IMG/VR virus record: IMGVR_UViG_3300007504_000014
Location: 1-52,688 of that record
Source: a virus
Length of the DNA: 52,688 bases
Direction: 5' to 3' (one strand)
The position numbers were made by a program, and so were the translations under genes. Under the pieces are notes generated by a model that was not told where the DNA came from, did no database searches, and saw only the letters and a program-made list of their open reading frames with translations. This document shows, piece by piece, positions 8,214-16,640 of this stretch (positions within the stretch are counted from its first letter, which is position 1; each line of letters starts with the position of its first letter).

Positions 8214-8649
8214 CCACGACCTGTCCGGTCTCTATGGCTTCCTCTCCCCTTCCCAGGGTCAGCAGTTGGCAGCCCTGGAGAAGGACTACCGGAGGCTCCT
8301 CGCAGCCGCGGAAAAGGACCGTCAGATTCTCCTCGGCGTGCTCGACACCATCGGAGTGCGGCTGGACGAGCTGGTCCCGGACCCCGAGGTAGCCAAGGCC
8401 CGGGTTCTCCACTATATGAACCTCTGGAAGGAGGATAGGGCAGACTCCTCCCGATGGCAGGAGATCGACCAGGAAGACGAATCGACGTGGCCCCCGAACA
8501 ACGAGTGGACTCTCAACTGGAACGAGAGTGAGTGGTACGTCGAGGTCCCCGGGAATTTCCGAGGGATGGTGGACGAGTCCCCTGAACACTTCCACGGGAT
8601 CAAATACCTCATCCTCTCCTTCCACGGGAAGGTGCCCGGTGGATCCTGA
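8203..8649 (+). CDS. Unknown accessory protein, first clear gene of the plus-strand cassette
   Basis: 148 aa from GTG 8203, supported by GGAGG about seven bases upstream. Residues 15-55 look like one long amphipathic helix (QGQQLAALEKDYRRLLAAAE), likely coiled coil. The second half is acidic and Trp-rich, ending in a beta-type segment. No known catalytic motif is visible. It is followed at once by the DUF262 gene, whose GTG start overlaps its last codons, so the two are probably co-translated and may act together. It is the head of a cassette that is oriented against the virion operons, which suggests an accessory rather than a structural role. Confidence 0.6.
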   Translation: MFPSHDLSGLYGFLSPSQGQQLAALEKDYRRLLAAAEKDRQILLGVLDTIGVRLDELVPDPEVAKARVLHYMNLWKEDRADSSRWQEIDQEDESTWPPNNEWTLNWNESEWYVEVPGNFRGMVDESPEHFHGIKYLILSFHGKVPGGS

Positions 8650-9181
8650 ATCCTGGCCCGCCGCCCTCCCCAGCGGCAGCACCTACGCCAATATCCAACA
8701 TCCGGTACTCGCCCGAAGTCAATCGCACAAAGAGCCCGTGAGAGCGATCCTAGGCCCCTATCGGCGGGGTGAGCTGGTCGTCCCCGACTACCAGAGGGGG
8801 CGAGTCTGGACGCCTCGACAGCAGGCGGAATTCACGGGCTTCCTGCTGGAAGGCGGACCCGTCCCCGCGATCTTCATCCGAGACGTGGACACCGACGATG
8901 GGTTCCGAGACGAGCTGGTAGACGGGCAGCAACGGATCCTCGCCCTCATCGCGTGGGAAGATGAGAAGATCCCCGCGATCCTGCCCTCGCAGAACCGCTG
9001 CATCTGGAAGCGAGATATGGAGTGGCCCGGCTGGAGGATGAACATCTGCCTACCGGTTGGCCGTTTCCGAGGAACCCGAGCAGAAGCCATGAGCCTCTAC
9101 CTCGCCATCAACACCAAGGGGACGCCGCATACACAAGCGGAACTCGACCGGGTTCGGGGAATGTTGGAAAAGGAGAGGTAA
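8639..9181 (+). CDS. Standalone DUF262 (ParB/GmrS-like) domain protein
   Basis: 180 aa from GTG 8639, chosen because GGGAAGG lies just upstream and the earlier in-frame ATG would overlap the preceding gene by about 40 codons. The DUF262 signatures are clear: VPDYQRGRVW at 48-57, a helix and PVPAIFI strand at 74-80, and DGQQR at 95-99, the nucleotide-handling motif of the ParB/sulfiredoxin-like fold. An INTKGTPHTQAEL segment near residues 158-170 fits the usual INxxGTxLxxxEL helix. DUF262 proteins such as GmrSD normally carry a C-terminal DUF1524 HNH nuclease; this one stops after the N-terminal domain and has no HNH motif. It lies in the plus-strand cassette, overlapping the preceding gene by 11 bases. 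Fold assignment is confident; the role (anti-restriction decoy, NTPase or DNA-associated regulator) is unknown. Confidence 0.72.
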   Translation: MDPESWPAALPSGSTYANIQHPVLARSQSHKEPVRAILGPYRRGELVVPDYQRGRVWTPRQQAEFTGFLLEGGPVPAIFIRDVDTDDGFRDELVDGQQRILALIAWEDEKIPAILPSQNRCIWKRDMEWPGWRMNICLPVGRFRGTRAEAMSLYLAINTKGTPHTQAELDRVRGMLEKER

Positions 9182-9197
9182 CTCTTAGGGGGTTGGT

Positions 9198-9204
9198 TCG
9201 TATA
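9198..9204 (+). promoter_or_regulatory. TCGTATA-class promoter motif before the 72-aa gene
   Basis: GGTAACT at 9177-9183 and TCGTATACCCC from 9198 have nearly the same layout as GGTAACT 25260-25266 and TCGTATATACCC from 25280 (offsets 21 and 20 bases). The RBS GGAG at 9217-9220 and ATG 9227 follow at normal spacing, giving a leader of roughly 15 bases. Confidence 0.55.
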
Positions 9205-9226
9205 CCCCATTAACCTGGAGTTGAAC

Positions 9227-9445
9227 ATGTCCCCCCGACTCATCAACCTCACCAAGAGAATTCTCCGGGCGCGTTCCGTCATCGCGGCGGACGTGAATCG
9301 GGCGAGTCCTGAGAACGACCTCCTGAGAGGGGTCGCTGGGAGCCTGTCTCACCTCACCCGGGATATCGCGACCCTGACCGTTCTCATGGAGAACGAGGGT
9401 GCCGCCTGGGAGGAAATCCTCGCTCATCTGGAGAACAGCTCGTGA
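9227..9445 (+). CDS. Small helical accessory protein
   Basis: 72 aa from ATG 9227, with GGAG six bases upstream; a TTG two codons earlier would sit on top of the RBS. The product is predicted to be almost entirely helical: a basic first third (LTKRILRARS) followed by an amphipathic helix and an acidic end. There are no Cys and no membrane segment. It has its own TCGTATA motif and shares a GTGA stop-start overlap with the next gene, so the two form a small operon. The family is not recognised. Confidence 0.6.
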   Translation: MSPRLINLTKRILRARSVIAADVNRASPENDLLRGVAGSLSHLTRDIATLTVLMENEGAAWEEILAHLENSS

Positions 9446-9732
9446 CCGTCGAACGTTTCGTCAAGTCTCCTGGGGAAGCCCCCTCCACCACCCTCCCCGA
9501 CGGCTCCACGATGACCGTCTACGGCGACCACACGCCCACCTGGGTCCGCCTCCCGCCGGACCTGGGAGGCGCCCGAGTGGCCGTGACCCACGCCCGGGAA
9601 GTGACGTGCCCCATGATGGGCTGCGGGAGTCACCGGGGCTTCGTTACCTCCGCGCCCGCTCCCAGGGACGGGATGATCGCCTTGGTGGAATGCCCAGAGT
9701 CCTCCCGGATCTTCTGGGTTCGGGTTCAGTGA
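9442..9732 (+). CDS. Small unknown accessory protein with a Cys pair
   Basis: 96 aa from GTG 9442, whose GTGA overlaps the stop of the 72-aa gene, a typical coupled start. The sequence is mostly beta, Pro-rich, with a CPMMGC pair near residues 56-61 and one further Cys near 84, which could bind a metal, although three Cys alone are weak evidence. It ends about 35 bases before the next gene, which has its own RBS. Function unknown. The position in the cassette suggests an accessory role. Confidence 0.55.
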   Translation: MTVERFVKSPGEAPSTTLPDGSTMTVYGDHTPTWVRLPPDLGGARVAVTHAREVTCPMMGCGSHRGFVTSAPAPRDGMIALVECPESSRIFWVRVQ

Positions 9733-9766
9733 GACTCGCCTGGAGTCTCCTCTCGGAGGCTGAGAC

Positions 9767-10288
9767 GTGAACCTCCCAGACTTATGCGAAGCCCTCGGGA
9801 TCCCTTATTCTCCGGACACCGCCCATCGTACCGAAGACAAGATGTGGGAGACCCCCTGGGATGGGAAGCAGCTCCACGGGGCTTGTGAGGGCGGCCTGAG
9901 TCGTGAAGCGGACCTCTTTCACGATATCGGACACTGGCTAGTGGCGTCTCCTGACCGCCGACACCTCATCGGTTTCGGTCTAGGACCGTCCTACGACGGA
10001 GCTGGGGGGGATCAAAAAGACGATCCCCTCTTCAAAGCCTATGTCCTGGTGGAACCGGAAGTCCAAGCCTCCGCCGTTGGAATCCTACTCCACGCACAAC
10101 AGGATCCAACTCAGGCCGGCTTCCATGCCGACGAACATGGCTGGTTTGACCCCGGGGATCGCTGGACAGATCTCCGAGAATCTATCCGGAAAGAGATCCC
10201 GGAACGAGTCCTCGTGCTCCTAGAATCCGCTGGTGTGGAGATTGACTGGTCCTGCATCGATTTCAGGAAGTCAACCCCTCCTCAGTGA
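9767..10288 (+). CDS. EpmC-like (EF-P hydroxylase-like, DUF462) protein, tentative
   Basis: 173 aa from GTG 9767 (CGGAGG seven bases upstream). Residues 52-57 read HDIGHW; six residues later comes RR (64-65), then FG (70-71), then EVQASAVGILL (98-108). EpmC, the EF-P hydroxylase of enterobacteria, has HExxHW, six residues, RR, then FGYW, and later EVKPQALDWL. The spacing and order match closely, so the HxxxH (52, 56) plus Glu 98 could form the metal site. This comparison is from memory. The N-terminal 45 residues do not match anything I recall. If the match is right, the protein may hydroxylate EF-P or another substrate; alternatively it is an unrelated metal-binding protein. Its 3' end overlaps the convergent 103-aa gene by 26 bases. 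Confidence 0.5.
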   Translation: MNLPDLCEALGIPYSPDTAHRTEDKMWETPWDGKQLHGACEGGLSREADLFHDIGHWLVASPDRRHLIGFGLGPSYDGAGGDQKDDPLFKAYVLVEPEVQASAVGILLHAQQDPTQAGFHADEHGWFDPGDRWTDLRESIRKEIPERVLVLLESAGVEIDWSCIDFRKSTPPQ

Positions 10289-10574
10289 CCGTGAATTCAT
10301 CCCGCTCCGTCACCTCGTTCATCTCCTTGGAGTCCGGTGCATACTCCTTGGGGAGACCCTTGACCTTCAAACGGTCAATCCCATCCCCATCCACGAACAC
10401 CTTGACGACCCGACTGGAACCCCAGACCCCGAGTAGTTCCACGGCTCCAAGGAAACGACAGATCTTCTGGACGGTCTCGGGTCTCCCCGAGATTTTCAAG
10501 TCCACCGTCTCGGTCTCCTGAGCCTGACGACGAAGCCAATGGCCGGCAACACGAGAGGATGAGGGTTTGGACAC
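10263..10574 (-). CDS. Small unknown protein, mixed alpha/beta
   Basis: 103 aa from GTG 10574, chosen because an AGGAGG lies five to six bases upstream; ATG 10592 and an earlier codon in the same frame would place that RBS inside the gene. The sequence has a basic N-terminus, a Val/Ile-rich alpha/beta middle (VDLKISGRPETVQKICRFLG, then AVELLGVWGSSRVVKVFVDG) and an acidic tail ending in EEGLTS. It looks like a small cytoplasmic fold; no family was recognised. A CTCTATG element lies about 27 bases upstream, similar to the CTATAG class. The last 26 bases overlap the convergent EpmC-like gene. Confidence 0.6.
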   Translation of the reverse strand: MSKPSSSRVAGHWLRRQAQETETVDLKISGRPETVQKICRFLGAVELLGVWGSSRVVKVFVDGDGIDRLKVKGLPKEYAPDSKEMNEVTERDEFTVTEEGLTS

Positions 10575-10599
10575 GGTAACCTCCTGTTCCATCCAGGAA

Positions 10600-10607
10600 C
10601 ATAGAGG
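10600..10607 (-). promoter_or_regulatory. CTATAG-like promoter element before the 103-aa gene
   Basis: The minus strand reads CCCTCTATGTTCC, a variant of the CCCTCTATAGC found before ATG 27580, at a comparable distance (about 27 bases) from the GTG start at 10574. The remaining gap up to 10713 holds only two AGGTTTTC copies (10661-10668, 10683-10690) and a weak five-pair inverted repeat. Confidence 0.35.
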
Positions 10608-10713
10608 GACTACCACCTCAAACGAAACGACCTAGCTCGTCCCGTGACGACAAGCAGAGCAGGTTTTCATGCCTGGGATATTAGGTTTTCCCTACCCGCT
10701 ACGTCAAGTGATT

Positions 10714-11361
10714 TTAACCCGAGCTGATCCGCCACGTAACCCCGAAACGAGCCGTTGCGGCGATCGTGACGACCCCGTGGGTCAAGTAGTTCGCGAGGAT
10801 ATCGTAGTTGGTGAGGTCCACCGTCGTATCCCGAGTCGGGTAGGTGTCCGGGTTATGGTTCTTCACCGCGACGTTGGAGGAGATGGTGGACAACAAGCCC
10901 ATCTCATTGAGAGGGCCTACAGCCTCTCCCTCCCCGAACGAGACCGTATAGTCCACGATGTTGGTCGGGTAGCTGACCGCTGCCCCATCAGTATCCCGAT
11001 AGACGACGGAGCTGAAGGCTTTCCGGGCGATCTCAGCGTTGAGCTTCCGCTGAGCCTTGTCAGGAGCGTCAGGGGACAGCAGGGCTCCTGTAGCCCCGGT
11101 ACCCACCGCCAACATGTTGATCCCGTTGGTTCGACTGGAAGGATCCTTGAGGAGGATCGCGGCTAGGATGCCGGCGTCGTGGGTGATGAGGTTCCGCTTG
11201 TGGAACTTGTGGAGGGTTCGCCCGGTCTTCGCATCCCAGGCGTGGAAGAACACCTCCCCGATCTTCTGACCCGGAGCCGGGTCAGCGTAATGGAAGTGGA
11301 AAGCCATCGACACGTCATCGCCGCCGGGCTTCATCTCGTCGTAGTGAATGATGTTGCTCAT
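10714..11361 (-). CDS. Probable virion protein, tail-fibre associated
   Basis: 215 aa from ATG 11361, with GAGGA eight bases upstream. The layout follows a pattern seen in many phage structural proteins of this size: an early KRNLITHDAGILAA segment, then INMLAVGTGATG, a helix with LNAEIARKAF, and a GEAVGPLNEMGLL stretch before a C-terminal beta region. There is no signal or enzyme motif. It lies 29 bases after the 1749-aa fibre-like gene in the same direction, so it is probably the last gene of that late unit. The role as a fibre-associated or tail-periphery protein is inferred from context. Confidence 0.6.
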   Translation of the reverse strand: MSNIIHYDEMKPGGDDVSMAFHFHYADPAPGQKIGEVFFHAWDAKTGRTLHKFHKRNLITHDAGILAAILLKDPSSRTNGINMLAVGTGATGALLSPDAPDKAQRKLNAEIARKAFSSVVYRDTDGAAVSYPTNIVDYTVSFGEGEAVGPLNEMGLLSTISSNVAVKNHNPDTYPTRDTTVDLTNYDILANYLTHGVVTIAATARFGVTWRISSG

Positions 11362-11390
11362 AAAGTCCTCGATGCCACCTTACCGGGGCC

Positions 11391-14300
11391 TCAGTTAGCT
11401 GCTTCCACGGAACCATCCGTGATCGTCGGAGCGTCCACGGCAGCCCCACCGAGAAGAACGAATTCGCTGCCATCCAGAGCGACCCCGCCCGCCAGGAGAC
11501 TCTCCTGGTTGAGAGCGACGAGCCCCGGACCCCAGGGGGCCGCTCTGGAGTAGAGCCCGGCACCGTCCGTGATTCGATACGCGGCAGCCCCGTTGCCTTC
11601 CGCCCCTGCGGTGCCGTTGCCCCCATCGACGGTCGCCGGAGGAGCATTGTCCGTCCCCAGAGCGACCGTGTCCTCAAGAGCCGTCTCACTCCCAACATCA
11701 TTGGCGTCGGTCAAAACCGACCGGATCTTGAGATCCCAGGAGACCCGCTTTCGGGTGGGGCTCCGGGTCGATTGACCGGAGTGCTGAGCATTGGGCCAGA
11801 GGAGCATGGTGCCTGGGCCCAGAGTCCCTCCGGTGTACACTCCCCCAGAGCAGAAGAACAGGCTCGTTTGCTGGTGGCTGTTGTCCAGGCTGTCCTGAAT
11901 CAGGGCATCTGACTTGACCGCCTGTTCGGTAAACTGCGTCCCCTCCAGCGTGATCTCAATCAGCCCCTCACCGATAGCAGGACCATCGCAGAGCATAGAG
12001 AGGAGTCCTTCCTCCCCCCCATCGTCCGCCTCAAAGAAGTCCAGGGATTCATAGCGGGCGTCGGGGTCCTTCGTCTGAACCGTCCGATAGGGGTCGTTCA
12101 GGATGAAATCCATGTCCCCGAGCGTGTCGTTGGGGTCGTTGACCCGCGACCCGTGCTGGACCTCCGTGGTTGTCGTTCCCAGCTCGCTCTTGGGGAAGGG
12201 GGGAGTCCCCTCGTTCAACCGGGTGACCGTTTGATGGAAAGCCTGCCCCTGGAGGTACGTGCTGGTAACCGGACCCCCAGGAGCGAAAGTCACCGTCACC
12301 CCGGAGGTGGGGTCAGTCAACGCCGTCGTCAGGGTGATCGTCTGGGCGTCCGCGTCGAAAGTCCAAGCGGAGGAACTGAGTACGACCCCACCCGCAGTCA
12401 CCGAGAAGACCCGACTCGCGTTGATGTGGGCGGGGCGGAGGGAGACCAGGGTGGCAGTCAAGGGAGTGACTACCACGGTCTCCACCGACACATCTGTCCC
12501 CAGCTCGCCGCTGTGGATGATGTTGCCGCGGTTGAGAACCATGTGGTGCGGCGAGATGAAGTCTTCTGTCGGATACTGGTAGATCCGGTAGCGGACTTCT
12601 TTCCATCTCTGCTGGGTAATCGAGCCCGCCCCTAAAGCCCCCCAACGGACCATTCCGAAGGACTCGCTGGACCGCGGGAGGTCCCGGTACTCTACGTTGA
12701 TCCACGCCGCGGAAGGCTCCGTGGTCTCCGTCGCGAAGTCCCCATCATACCCTGAAGGCAGGTCCATATCGGGGCGGAGGAGACTGACTCCCCAGGCCGG
12801 ATCCCGATGGAGACGGAGACGAATCGGGCTCCTCCAATCCATTTCCTGAAGCGTGGCTGCCGTAGAGGAGTTGACTGCGTCGGTCCCGTCCGTCCGGGGT
12901 AGCCGCCAATGGTCAATATCCCCCGGCGTTGTCCCTACGAAGATGCCGAGAGTACGCTTGGCGGTGGCGGGAGGAAGCTCTTGGACGCTGAAGGAATCGA
13001 CGTCCATTGAAAATGCCGTGTCGGCCCCCATCGCACCCACAAACGCCATTGTATCCGTGGTCGCGAGGGTAAAATCAGTGAGCGTCGCCGTCCCCTGGAG
13101 GACGTCGTCCACCAGGAGGGAGACCACACCCGTCGTGGGATCCGCCAACACTCGATAGACGTGATGAGCCGCATCAGTCCAGTCAAAGCTGAAGGTCGCG
13201 ATCGGGGTCCCGTCGCTGTGTAGGATCACCCTCGCCGGGTTGGCGAGGAAACCCACGGCTACCGTCCGAGCCGCTGGCGCGGTGCCTACCTCCGCTCCCC
13301 AGACAGGCCCCATTTCATCCGACCCGTTCGCCGTGTAGCTGAGCACGGCAGCCCGAGCCTCGATGATCCGACCTCCGCTGGCTGGGGTTTTCAGGTCGGA
13401 AAACCATGTCCCCGTCTGACCGACGACCTGGGTAATCCTGATGAGCGAGTTTTCAGCCGCCGCCGTGATATCCAAACCCGTAGCCGCGGTCCAACCGGCT
13501 CCCGCTGGTGTCTCAAGCCCGGAGAGAGACGCCTCGCTCAAGGTCAGGAGAGATCGGGTGGAGCCCGACTCCTGGTAGAGCAACGTCCCGAGCTGAACCT
13601 TCCGAGTCGCGTCGTCAATAACGAGGGTGGCGTCCCCCGGAGCGGTCCCGCTGTCCAGCCAGAAATGAGCATCCAGATCGAGATACCTGGGTGCTGTCAA
13701 ATGAGGCTCGACCCGACCATAGCCAAACGTCGTGGCCCCCCCCGAAGACCCTCTCAGGAGAAGTGTATCCCCGGAGCTGTCGATCTCCGAAGTCCCGAAA
13801 GACTGCGTGATGAACCACTTGTTGTTGCTGTCGTTCTCGGGCTTGGCCCCCATCTCTGCCGCGACGACCACCCCTCGGGAGTGGTAAGTGGTCGCGTCCG
13901 GAGTCACCCCGTATCGACGGAAAGCCCACCGAGATCGGCTCTTCGCCGCTTCAGACAAAGACCCGAAGAAGAACTGCCCCTGGTCTCCCGTAGGGAGGAG
14001 CAACCCGGTCTGAGCAGGAAACGCGGTCGCAGAAGATAGGCTCGCAGCTTTTCCCGCCAACTCCCCCGCGATATGTAGCTCCGCCTGTCCGGTCTCCGGG
14101 GTCGCCGCCAACCGAAGCGTCGTGAGGGTGCTGGACCAGTCCGTCTCAAAATAAACCGTAGGGTTGTCATTCCCCCACAGCTTGTAATCTGCCGGGAAGG
14201 ACGACTTCAGGACCACCGTGCTCGTCCCGTTCGTCAAATGCGAAATCGAGCTGACGGTGTAAATCCCAGCTTGGTTCCCCGAGAGTACCTGAAGCCGAGT

Positions 14301-16640
14301 GTCCTCCGCGATGTTCTGAGGGAGGAGGCTCGTCGTAGCGGAGAATGTAGTCGCCGCCGTGATTTCTACCTGGACCCCCAACCCGATCTGCCAAGAAGCC
14401 ACCAGATCGGGCCTGGAGGCGTCTTTGAGCAGGCCGATATGCTTGACCCCGTTAACGTCGAGACAGCCCGCCAGGAACAAGCTCAGGCTGTTGTGGAAGC
14501 CAAAACCGACACCGCAGAAGACCCCGGTAGCCGTGTAGGACTCCACCAGGATTCGAGCAGAATCCGTGACCGAAGAAGAATAGGAGAAATCCCCCTCGCG
14601 GTGATAGACAGCGGCGGTCGTCGCCCCCTGATCATCAACGATCCAGGTCTTGTCTGCGAAGTTCCCAGACCCGGACTCCGTCCCCGTAAGACCCCACCCT
14701 GAGGATTGCGGGTCGTCAGGGCCTTCAAACGCAATCGCGACTCCCGGAGGAGTCCGGGTCATGTCGTGGAGTCCCGCCCTATGGGGGTCCCGGTTGAGCA
14801 AGAGCGTAGAGGAGTTGAGTAGAGCACTCTGCTCCCGCTCAAATCCCATATACCGGTGTCCGATGAACTTGGGCTTCTTACGGGCCGGGGGGCCTAGGAC
14901 CACGCTCATCGGGAAGCGGTTGGACTTGGCGACTCCGTTTGGAGAACTCGTTGAGGTGGTGTTCCTGCCCTGGGGATGATCCCACTGATTGAGAACCAGC
15001 CCGAGCGTGTTGAGTCCAGAGAGCGAAATCAAAGGAGTCTGGAACCAAGTGTAATCCACCTGGACCGTCATCTCCCCGATCGGCATTCTCGGGATAGGGG
15101 TCGCCAGCGTCACGAGACCCGTATACGGGTTGATCTGGCTGATGGTCACCGCGGTTCCGTTGACCCGGACAGTCACGTCCTCTTTAGCAGCAGGGGTTCC
15201 ATCGCCCCACCCCTTCACTAGCGGGCCCCGCTGAGTCTGCAATGTGGAGAGAGCGAGCCCGTCATCCCCCGTGAAAGTCGTAGTGCCGCCATGAACGAAG
15301 TTCCAGGCGGAGGAGAACACCGTCTGACTGCTGGTGAAGTCGAGGCTCTTGAGGGGGAGCTGAGTCACCCCGTGCGTGACCCCCAGGGTGAACTGACAAC
15401 CCGGAGAGATAGTCGGAGAGCCGTCTAGAGCCGTAGAGGCTGCGGAGAGAAGAGGGGTGTCGTTGAAAAGGAAGCCGAAGAGGGACCCCTTCTGATTCCG
15501 AACGACCGTGATCTTGGACTGGTTACTGGACCAAGCCGCCGGCACCTGCGCTGTGTAGGAACCGCTAACGATATCCAACACATCGACACTGCTGACCCGC
15601 TTGAGCGAGATGCTGAGCTGGACCGATCCGTCTGAAACTATCCAGGTCCCGAGAGTCGTGTCCCCCAGAGCGGGGCTGTAGGTCGCGGAGGTTGGGTCGA
15701 TGACCAGATCGACCCGGTAAGAGGACCCCGCCTGAATCTTCCCCGTCGTGTCTTGGAAGCTCCAGCCATAGGTGTCCCCTTCCGCTTTTGTCAAAAGCAG
15801 ACCTGAGACAGCCACCGCTGACGACCCGACGCCGACTTCCACCCCCGTGAATCCTGTCGCCGCTGTAGGGAGCACGTCACCGTCATAGTCGATCGCTGTC
15901 GCGGGACCGATCTCCGCCGTGTAAGCGGCGGTCGTCTGCCCTTTCACCGTCAGGACAACTTGATCGGCCTGAGGCTGGTCTACCTCGGTGACCGCGAGAG
16001 TCACCGGGTAGCTGGAGGTAAAGACATAAGCGGAAGTCGTCTCGATACCGGGAGAGAACTCCGTCTCCGTCAGCATGTCCTGACTGAAATCTACCTGGAG
16101 GCTGTCCCCCGCGGTCGGGGTGACCGTGAACGTCGGAGTCGAACCCAGGGAGTAAAAACTCGCAGTCCAGACCGAGTCTACCTCGTTATCTGAGAGATCC
16201 GTGACCCCCGAAACAGCGATAAGATAGCTGCCGCCCAGAGTCGTCCCTGAATGGGTCACGATGACGCTGGTGTAGCCGCCATAGGAACCTTTCACCCCGC
16301 CGGCCACACTCGTCGCTGTCGCAGGTGCTCCGAGGGTCGGCGTGAAGGTGTAGTTCGTGGCGTCCTTCAAAACGGCGTCGTCTTTCATCTCTTCGGAGAA
16401 GAAGACTTCAACCCGGGAGCCATCGAGTGACTGAGCCGACGTGACCCGAGGGCTCGTAATATCCGACGAGCCATAAGGACCCGTTCCGTAAGGGCTGCCG
16501 CCGTATCCACCACCAGGAGGATAGGGGCTCCGCGGGAGCAAGGCTCCGCCATAAGGCGAGAAGCCATATTCCGGGCCGCCGTAGCCATACCCTGCTGGTG
16601 GGCTCGGGATATAGAGCCCGCTGACAGGATCAATAGGCAT
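11391..16640 (-). CDS. Giant fibre/adhesin-like structural protein with Gly-Tyr-rich N-terminus
   Basis: 1749 aa. The first 55 residues are low-complexity, with repeated GYGG, SPYGG and PYG units. Residues from about 60 to 165 look like an Ig-like domain of the surface-layer type (SLDGSRVEVFFSEEMKDDAV, then LIAVSGVTDLSDN), and a second similar block follows. The central part contains several jelly-roll or LamG-like segments (around 700-1250), with glycine-rich turns and alternating Trp/Tyr. The C-terminus is beta-rich. Such multi-domain beta proteins bind surfaces or carbohydrates in tail fibres. Its ATG at 16640 overlaps the stop of the preceding 982-aa gene (TGATG), and the RBS is weak, so translation is coupled. 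No intramolecular-chaperone peptidase signature was found. Confidence 0.65.
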   Translation of the reverse strand: MPIDPVSGLYIPSPPAGYGYGGPEYGFSPYGGALLPRSPYPPGGGYGGSPYGTGPYGSSDITSPRVTSAQSLDGSRVEVFFSEEMKDDAVLKDATNYTFTPTLGAPATATSVAGGVKGSYGGYTSVIVTHSGTTLGGSYLIAVSGVTDLSDNEVDSVWTASFYSLGSTPTFTVTPTAGDSLQVDFSQDMLTETEFSPGIETTSAYVFTSSYPVTLAVTEVDQPQADQVVLTVKGQTTAAYTAEIGPATAIDYDGDVLPTAATGFTGVEVGVGSSAVAVSGLLLTKAEGDTYGWSFQDTTGKIQAGSSYRVDLVIDPTSATYSPALGDTTLGTWIVSDGSVQLSISLKRVSSVDVLDIVSGSYTAQVPAAWSSNQSKITVVRNQKGSLFGFLFNDTPLLSAASTALDGSPTISPGCQFTLGVTHGVTQLPLKSLDFTSSQTVFSSAWNFVHGGTTTFTGDDGLALSTLQTQRGPLVKGWGDGTPAAKEDVTVRVNGTAVTISQINPYTGLVTLATPIPRMPIGEMTVQVDYTWFQTPLISLSGLNTLGLVLNQWDHPQGRNTTSTSSPNGVAKSNRFPMSVVLGPPARKKPKFIGHRYMGFEREQSALLNSSTLLLNRDPHRAGLHDMTRTPPGVAIAFEGPDDPQSSGWGLTGTESGSGNFADKTWIVDDQGATTAAVYHREGDFSYSSSVTDSARILVESYTATGVFCGVGFGFHNSLSLFLAGCLDVNGVKHIGLLKDASRPDLVASWQIGLGVQVEITAATTFSATTSLLPQNIAEDTRLQVLSGNQAGIYTVSSISHLTNGTSTVVLKSSFPADYKLWGNDNPTVYFETDWSSTLTTLRLAATPETGQAELHIAGELAGKAASLSSATAFPAQTGLLLPTGDQGQFFFGSLSEAAKSRSRWAFRRYGVTPDATTYHSRGVVVAAEMGAKPENDSNNKWFITQSFGTSEIDSSGDTLLLRGSSGGATTFGYGRVEPHLTAPRYLDLDAHFWLDSGTAPGDATLVIDDATRKVQLGTLLYQESGSTRSLLTLSEASLSGLETPAGAGWTAATGLDITAAAENSLIRITQVVGQTGTWFSDLKTPASGGRIIEARAAVLSYTANGSDEMGPVWGAEVGTAPAARTVAVGFLANPARVILHSDGTPIATFSFDWTDAAHHVYRVLADPTTGVVSLLVDDVLQGTATLTDFTLATTDTMAFVGAMGADTAFSMDVDSFSVQELPPATAKRTLGIFVGTTPGDIDHWRLPRTDGTDAVNSSTAATLQEMDWRSPIRLRLHRDPAWGVSLLRPDMDLPSGYDGDFATETTEPSAAWINVEYRDLPRSSESFGMVRWGALGAGSITQQRWKEVRYRIYQYPTEDFISPHHMVLNRGNIIHSGELGTDVSVETVVVTPLTATLVSLRPAHINASRVFSVTAGGVVLSSSAWTFDADAQTITLTTALTDPTSGVTVTFAPGGPVTSTYLQGQAFHQTVTRLNEGTPPFPKSELGTTTTEVQHGSRVNDPNDTLGDMDFILNDPYRTVQTKDPDARYESLDFFEADDGGEEGLLSMLCDGPAIGEGLIEITLEGTQFTEQAVKSDALIQDSLDNSHQQTSLFFCSGGVYTGGTLGPGTMLLWPNAQHSGQSTRSPTRKRVSWDLKIRSVLTDANDVGSETALEDTVALGTDNAPPATVDGGNGTAGAEGNGAAAYRITDGAGLYSRAAPWGPGLVALNQESLLAGGVALDGSEFVLLGGAAVDAPTITDGSVEAAN

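Noticed and set aside
10661-10690. Two AGGTTTTC copies 22 bases apart in the 10575-10713 gap
   Set aside because: Only two short copies, no third copy nearby and no clear function; not enough to call an operator or repeat array.
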